64,000 nt of DNA from Acanthochlamys bracteata (lineage: Eukaryota > Streptophyta > Magnoliopsida > Pandanales > Velloziaceae), in contig CM034141.1 in NCBI GenBank assembly GCA_019914995.1, positions 3,410,001-3,474,000 on the forward strand, read 5' to 3'. This document shows positions 59,174-64,000 of this stretch, piece by piece. A program made the position numbers and the translations under genes. Every line of letters starts with the position of its first letter. The stretch's first letter is position 1. Under the pieces are notes generated by a model that saw only the letters and a program-made list of their open reading frames with translations, ran no database searches and was not told the origin of the DNA.

Positions 59174-60540
59174 TTAATTAATCTTTTCATTACTCTTAAT
59201 TAAATGTCTCTAAACTATTTTTCATTTCTCTCATTTTTCATTACTCTCGTTTTTTTTTTTCTACTTCTCCTCTCTTTATTTTTTTAATCTGATCGCCCCG
59301 TTCCGCATCAAAATTTCTCCGCAGACTTAGATCTCCCGCAGATCTTTTAGTTGATTGAAATTAGTCTCTTTATTATAGTTGTATGTTCTTATGATGATGC
59401 TGGATGCTGGATATTATTTCCTAAAGTTATTACGATACTGGATGCTTGATTTGGAACATGTGTTGTTAGAACGAGTGGGTTCTTATTGTTCGAACATGAT
59501 TGGATGTTAGAGGCAATGATGTAAAAAAAATGGTGGCTTTGTCACTCTTTCTTGTTATTTCCTTCTGACTCCACACTGCTACTCAAAGTACACAGTAAGA
59601 CAGTAAGGATGGCCATAGCTTTGCTAAGTGGCAACCACTGCAACTGCAATTAGATAAGTCATCTCGAGGGGAGAGAGTAATAGATGGGTGAGAACAATCC
59701 AGCAATTCTTAGCATCTTTAAATCTCGACGATTGATTAAGTGCGAATCTGAGCCTCTCTTATATTTTTCTCTCCTTATTGTTATGATTTTTTACAAGATC
59801 TCGATATCTGTATACTTCACAATTTATCAGTGCATTGATGGTTGATTTTCTCCTGAGTTTCTTTGGATGGTTGCAGTCACTACTATGCCTGGATGTATAG
59901 ATACACTTAATATATGATGCCTGGAGGGATTACTTACCATATATGAATACTGAATGTAAATAGAGCTCTATATAATCAGAGCTTTATGTAAACAGTATAG
60001 TTCATGTAACTATCATTTACTGGATAGATAACTCATATAAACAGATGAATCTTGTACAATATTATGAATGTACTCACATGTTACCATTATATATATATAT
60101 AATTTATGAATTCAACATTACTACCAGTAGAGTTGCCTATATCTTCAATGTTACAGATAGTTTTTAATGCAATCATTCTTATGAATTTGACAATATTGGA
60201 TTAGTTACCAATGTATAATTGAACAACATGCACCAATTTAATGGAGCTTTGCATAGTTGAATAATTTACATTTCAGCAACATTTCAAAGCTAGTTGCACT
60301 AGTTTATACAAAAAACATACACTTGTTACAACAGACCATATACATAACATCTTCATCAGCGAGAAGGAACCCCCGTTGAGACTTCATCATCATTATCATC
60401 GCCTTCATTTGTATTTAGAGATTCATAATCATCTTCATCTTCATAAGCATCTCCATCAACAACTATCAAATAAGAAAATTAACAAATATCAATACAAATT
60501 TAAATTTAAAGAAGAGAGTTAATATATAATGACTAAACTA
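59174..60540. other. MULE internal non-coding region
   Basis: It lies between the left inverted repeat and the transposase 3' side. The T-rich first part is followed by sequence shared with 58440-58670. No gene is seen. Confidence 0.5.
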
Positions 60541-60569
60541 ATTAAATTATTGCACTTACTTGTTTTTTT

Positions 60570-62782
60570 CTTTCTGTTTGAATTTTTAGGACAATTTCGT
60601 TTGTCATGTTTAACGCCAAACTTATTACAGCAAACACATCTCCTCCATGTCTTCGCTTTTAGCTTTTGCAACAGTTTTTTCTAAACCACTTTTCATTCTT
60701 GACCAACTACATTGGAAATTTTTCCTTCTTTTTTTCTTCCCTTAGTTTGGAAAATATTAGGATTCAAAATTAAAACATCCGATGCATTCAACAGGACTTG
60801 CGAGCTACCAATGTCAGTGCATGAATGGACTTGTGAGCTATCATTAGTTTTCCTTACTTTCTTGATCCGCTGTGACAATTCTTGTAGTGTTTGCAACATT
60901 AACTGAAAAGTCTCTTCTGCTTCACCAGCTTCATAAGACAATTGATTGGAAATCTTCAAAAGTTGGGTAGTTCTCAGTAGATCAGAATGCTCATGCCATC
61001 GCACTGCTCCACAATCATATTTAAAACTATATTTATTAGCCCCTTTCATCCACCTCTTGAGAATAAAGTGATAAGGTATTTCTTCTATGTCACGGGCTTG
61101 AACAATATTTATAAGGTGACCACAAGAAATACCTACAAACTCAAACATTTTGCATTCGCAGCAACCTTCTTTTGTGGCATGGTTAAATATACTCTCCACT
61201 GACGCTCGTCATGCAGGAATCGGGATTATAAATATATGTTGTGTAACCATCATTTCTCTTTTCATCGTCATACAAGACATACTCAACTTGAGCTTTTTCA
61301 AATTCTTTCTTGAACTTATCATACACATTTTTCGTGTACACATTTGCTGCGCTTCTCAGAAGAAATGTATGACTAGCGATAATACGGTTAGAGTGTTCAC
61401 TAATATAATCTTCTTTCTTTTCTTTTTCAACAATTTTTGCTAAACACTTATCATTTTTCATAACAAACTCTCAAAGAGTTGTAGTTGAATGAAAAAAATT
61501 ACTGTGAACGGAGTTCATACCTTCAGAACGCCCTGTAGTATTCATGCCAGCATAGAAAGTGTCTAAATGATAAACTAGAACCCACTTTTTTCGAATTTCA
61601 TACATCCCTTGAAGCTATTCGTTCTCTAGCAAGTTGTGTCTACAACTTTGCTTCAAAATCACTAGGAGTATAAGTTTCTCTAATGCACATTTTGATATCC
61701 TTCTTGATTATTGAAATAAACGTGTGAAAGCATTTCAGGAAATTTTTTCCTCACATGTCGCAAGCAAAATCGGTGTCGTGTGTTTGAAAATACCTTCTCA
61801 ACTGCTGCAGTCATCGCTCTGTCTTGATCTGCGATAATAGAAGATGGAGCACGCTCACCCATAGCTGCAAACCAAGTCTCGAAAAGCTAAAGAAAAGAGT
61901 CTTCTATCTCATTCAAAAGTAAAGCACAGCCAAACTAAATAGATTGCATATGATGATTAACTCCTGTAAATGGTGCAAAAAGCATTTCATACAGTTTTTT
62001 GATATGTTGTGTCAAAAAATAACATATCACCGAAATACTCAAACTGCAGATGTGATCTGCCATCCATCCAAAAAAGTTTACTGCCCTAGCTTCGCTATCC
62101 ATCTGTATTGTATAAAAAAAATTTGGATCTTCTAAACTCTTCTTTTTGAAAAAATCAAGCGCAGCTGTGGTATCACCTTTGACAGGCTTCTTATACTCCT
62201 TCGAAGGTCCCAAATGATTCCAGCAATCTCTGTCGTCAAAACCATATTGTGGACCATCAAGTATATTTTTCAACTTTATAAACAGGTATGTTTTCATCAC
62301 GAAACGAGTCAACCAATATTTTAGCTGCAGCAGGCATACTTTTGCAGATATGCATGCGCATCCTTTTTGCTGGACTAGCTAGACCGTGATTATGATCATT
62401 AGATTGTTTTGTCACTAGACCGTGATTATGATCACTTTCCACATGCCAGTAGATTATTTTGTCACTTTTATTCTAGCAGGATATCCACATTTCACTTTAC
62501 TTCTATTCCTCTTTTGACTTACTTCTATTTGGGACCATTCAACTATTCTTTTCTTGTCGTGATCTCTGAAAATTCCAAAGCGCTCACACGTTATTTCACA
62601 TGTCGTCACTTCATCTGAATCTAGATTTTTTTTTTGATTACTTCGAGTAACAACACTAAATCCCATTGCTTTTTCATAATTTATATACATTTCTTTTGCA
62701 TGTTGGAGACTCAAAAAGTCAGATCTAAACATGGTGGCTCTACAGCTATGTCCGAAGTCGAAAAAGTAGAAAAGCTAGCCAT
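60570..62782 (-). pseudogene. FAR1-like Mutator (MULE) transposase pseudogene, copy 2
   Basis: A likely original start is at 62782 (MASFSTFSTSDIAVEPP), with a frameshift just after. The FAR1 zinc finger has MYINYEKAMGFSVVTRSNQK and VKCGYPARIKVTK, then DHNHGLASPAKRMRM. A short tandem duplication at 62370-62445 doubles the DHNHGL segment. The DDE part has PSSIIADQDRAMTAAVEKVF and RHRFCLRHVRKKFPEM (about 61850-61740). Next is AANVYTKNVYDKFKKEFEKA. The SWIM motif is intact here (CCECKMFEFVGISCGHL, about 61160-61110). A Lys-rich tail with NPNIFQTKGRKKEGK follows. Several frameshifts and stops remain. It is the closest relative of copy 1 and better preserved in SWIM. Confidence 0.9.
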
Positions 62783-63509
62783 ATTAGAAAATTGTGTTCC
62801 AAGAATATTTGTAGTGTACAACACCTAATAGAATTTACTTCACTGTAATAAATTTTTTGTAATAACGGTGCTCTCCAGGGAAAAAAAGAAAAACAAAGAA
62901 CGAAAGAAGAAGGAAGACAGAGGAAAATAGAGGAAAGAAAAAAAATAGCAGGACATGAGGTGATAGGCGCGGGAAATCATTGACTCATTACACCGTGAAA
63001 TATAATAACAGGTGGTTAAATAAACTTAACATCAATATCCTCAAACGTTATTACAAATTAACTCAAAATCGTTGAATTAAATAAACAGTAACATTATAGT
63101 TAACTATAAATAATTTAGCGACTTCAAAATAATAAAATTTCTGTAATAAATTAGTGATAAGAATGATTAAAAAATAAATATCTATATTAATTAAATTAAA
63201 TTTGTTACATTAAAACTAGATCACACAGCTGCTTTGAAAAGAAGATTATACAAACACAAAACAAATATTCACCATCCAGCTTCATCACAACAGCATCATC
63301 ATAATAATATCTAACTATAGCAATTTCAATCTAAAAAAATAATACACCACCAAAAAATACAATACACCCGCAACGAAATAAAGAAAATAGAAATATGCTC
63401 AAAAACGTTAGGTAAAGATCACGCGCGGTAGAGATCATTGAGGAGACGAAACAATCCTCAACGGGACCGAGAAACATGCTAGAGTTTGTCGGGCCGAGAT
63501 TACACTCAG
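62783..63509. other. MULE 5' internal region
   Basis: An A-rich leader with gaaagaaga words, then AT-rich DNA with no frame. It includes inverted copies of the minisatellite words at 63430-63510. Confidence 0.5.
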
Positions 63510-64000
63510 GAGAGATCTTCGTGAGGAAACAAGAGAGATGCTCGACATCTGCATAAGGACTTGAAATGGTGAGCGATAAATAAAATATAGAGTAGTTAAA
63601 TAAAATTAATTAAGATAATGAAGAAAGTATTAAGAGTAATGGAACGGTGAGAAATGAAAAATTAAATACAATACAGAGTAGCTAAGATAAATAAACATAA
63701 TTGATTAGATTAATAAAAATATTAAAAATTAATATAGCAAATAATTAAAATAACTAAAATTAATTAATTAGAGGGATAAAGTGATTAATTAAGAATAACG
63801 AAAAATTAAGAGAAAGTAAGGAGAGAGAATTTGTAGAACTGTTAGAGACATACAACTGGAAAACAGTGAGCTATCGGAGTTTGTATAAAATTCCGACAAA
63901 CGGAAATACATCAAATCGAACTCATCCAAAAGATAGATCTTGAGGCACTCCCGCGATGCAATCCTTACCATACACGTCAAGGTGTGCCCTGGAGTGACTA
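63510..64000 (-). repeat. Right long terminal inverted repeat of the MULE (to window edge)
   Basis: It is the inverse of 58676-59173 with small differences, for example gagagaatttgtagaactg against the left agttctacgaattctttctc. Confidence 0.85.

Larger units (their letters stand above)
58676..64000 (-). mobile_element. FAR1-like Mutator element with long TIRs (reaches window edge)
   Basis: The left end (tagtcactccagggcacacc at 58676) is repeated in inverse exactly at the window edge (63981-64000). The two inverted repeats stay alignable for about 485 bp, to 59173 and 63510 (cctcacgaagatctctcc against its inverse). The transposase pseudogene 60693-62782 lies between them. Because the right end meets the edge of the window, the last bases and the target duplication cannot be seen. 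Confidence 0.85.

Overview
The window is nuclear DNA of a flowering plant. It is AT-rich, full of nested transposable elements, and holds only two clearly real host genes, both on the minus strand. Both have GC-rich first exons in AT-rich surroundings, which suggests a monocot, but the species cannot be named from this sequence alone.

Host genes. At the left edge (1268-1829) is the first coding exon of a DEAD-box RNA helicase of the RH20/RH30 (DDX5/Dbp2-like) type. Its first intron starts 18 bp before a TA microsatellite and leaves the window through a cluster of TA-flanked foldback repeats. The second gene (51129 to 39481) encodes a 329-residue, chloroplast-type TPR-like protein in four exons. 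The coding lengths sum to exactly 990 nt, so the model is intact. Its third intron is about 10.3 kb because an Athila-type Ty3/gypsy retrotransposon (about 40806-48338) sits inside it.

Transposon landscape. 2-5 kb: a gene-fragment-bearing stretch with a retained intron and a near-perfect 43-bp-arm hairpin. 5620-13377: a minus-strand Ty3/gypsy element with LTRs, PPT and PBS. It has lost reverse transcriptase and is interrupted next to its PBS by a hAT element (8802-12942). 13941-25166: sequence bounded by PIF/Harbinger-like ends. It contains an endogenous caulimovirid-like fragment in two opposed pieces (14915-18540) and a second copy of the same hAT element (19198-23857), whose left flank is the same gypsy sequence. 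26940-36130: an old FAR1/MULE transposase relic split in two by later insertions. These are a Tourist-like MITE, a 5-kb structure with inverted arms, a 2.4-kb Harbinger-like element inside that, and a 1.15-kb non-autonomous hAT with an 8-bp target duplication. 52.9-64 kb: two further FAR1-like Mutator transposase pseudogenes. The right-hand one lies inside a roughly 5.3-kb element with terminal inverted repeats of about 485 bp that reach the window edge, and it abuts a partial copy of the same family.

No tRNA, rRNA, CRISPR or operon-type feature was seen. The most informative content is the nesting: shared target sites, split relics and target duplications give a relative history of insertions. 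The most unusual items are the two hAT copies sharing one host site, the tail-to-tail viral fragment, the TA-microsatellite-associated foldback elements and the long hairpin.
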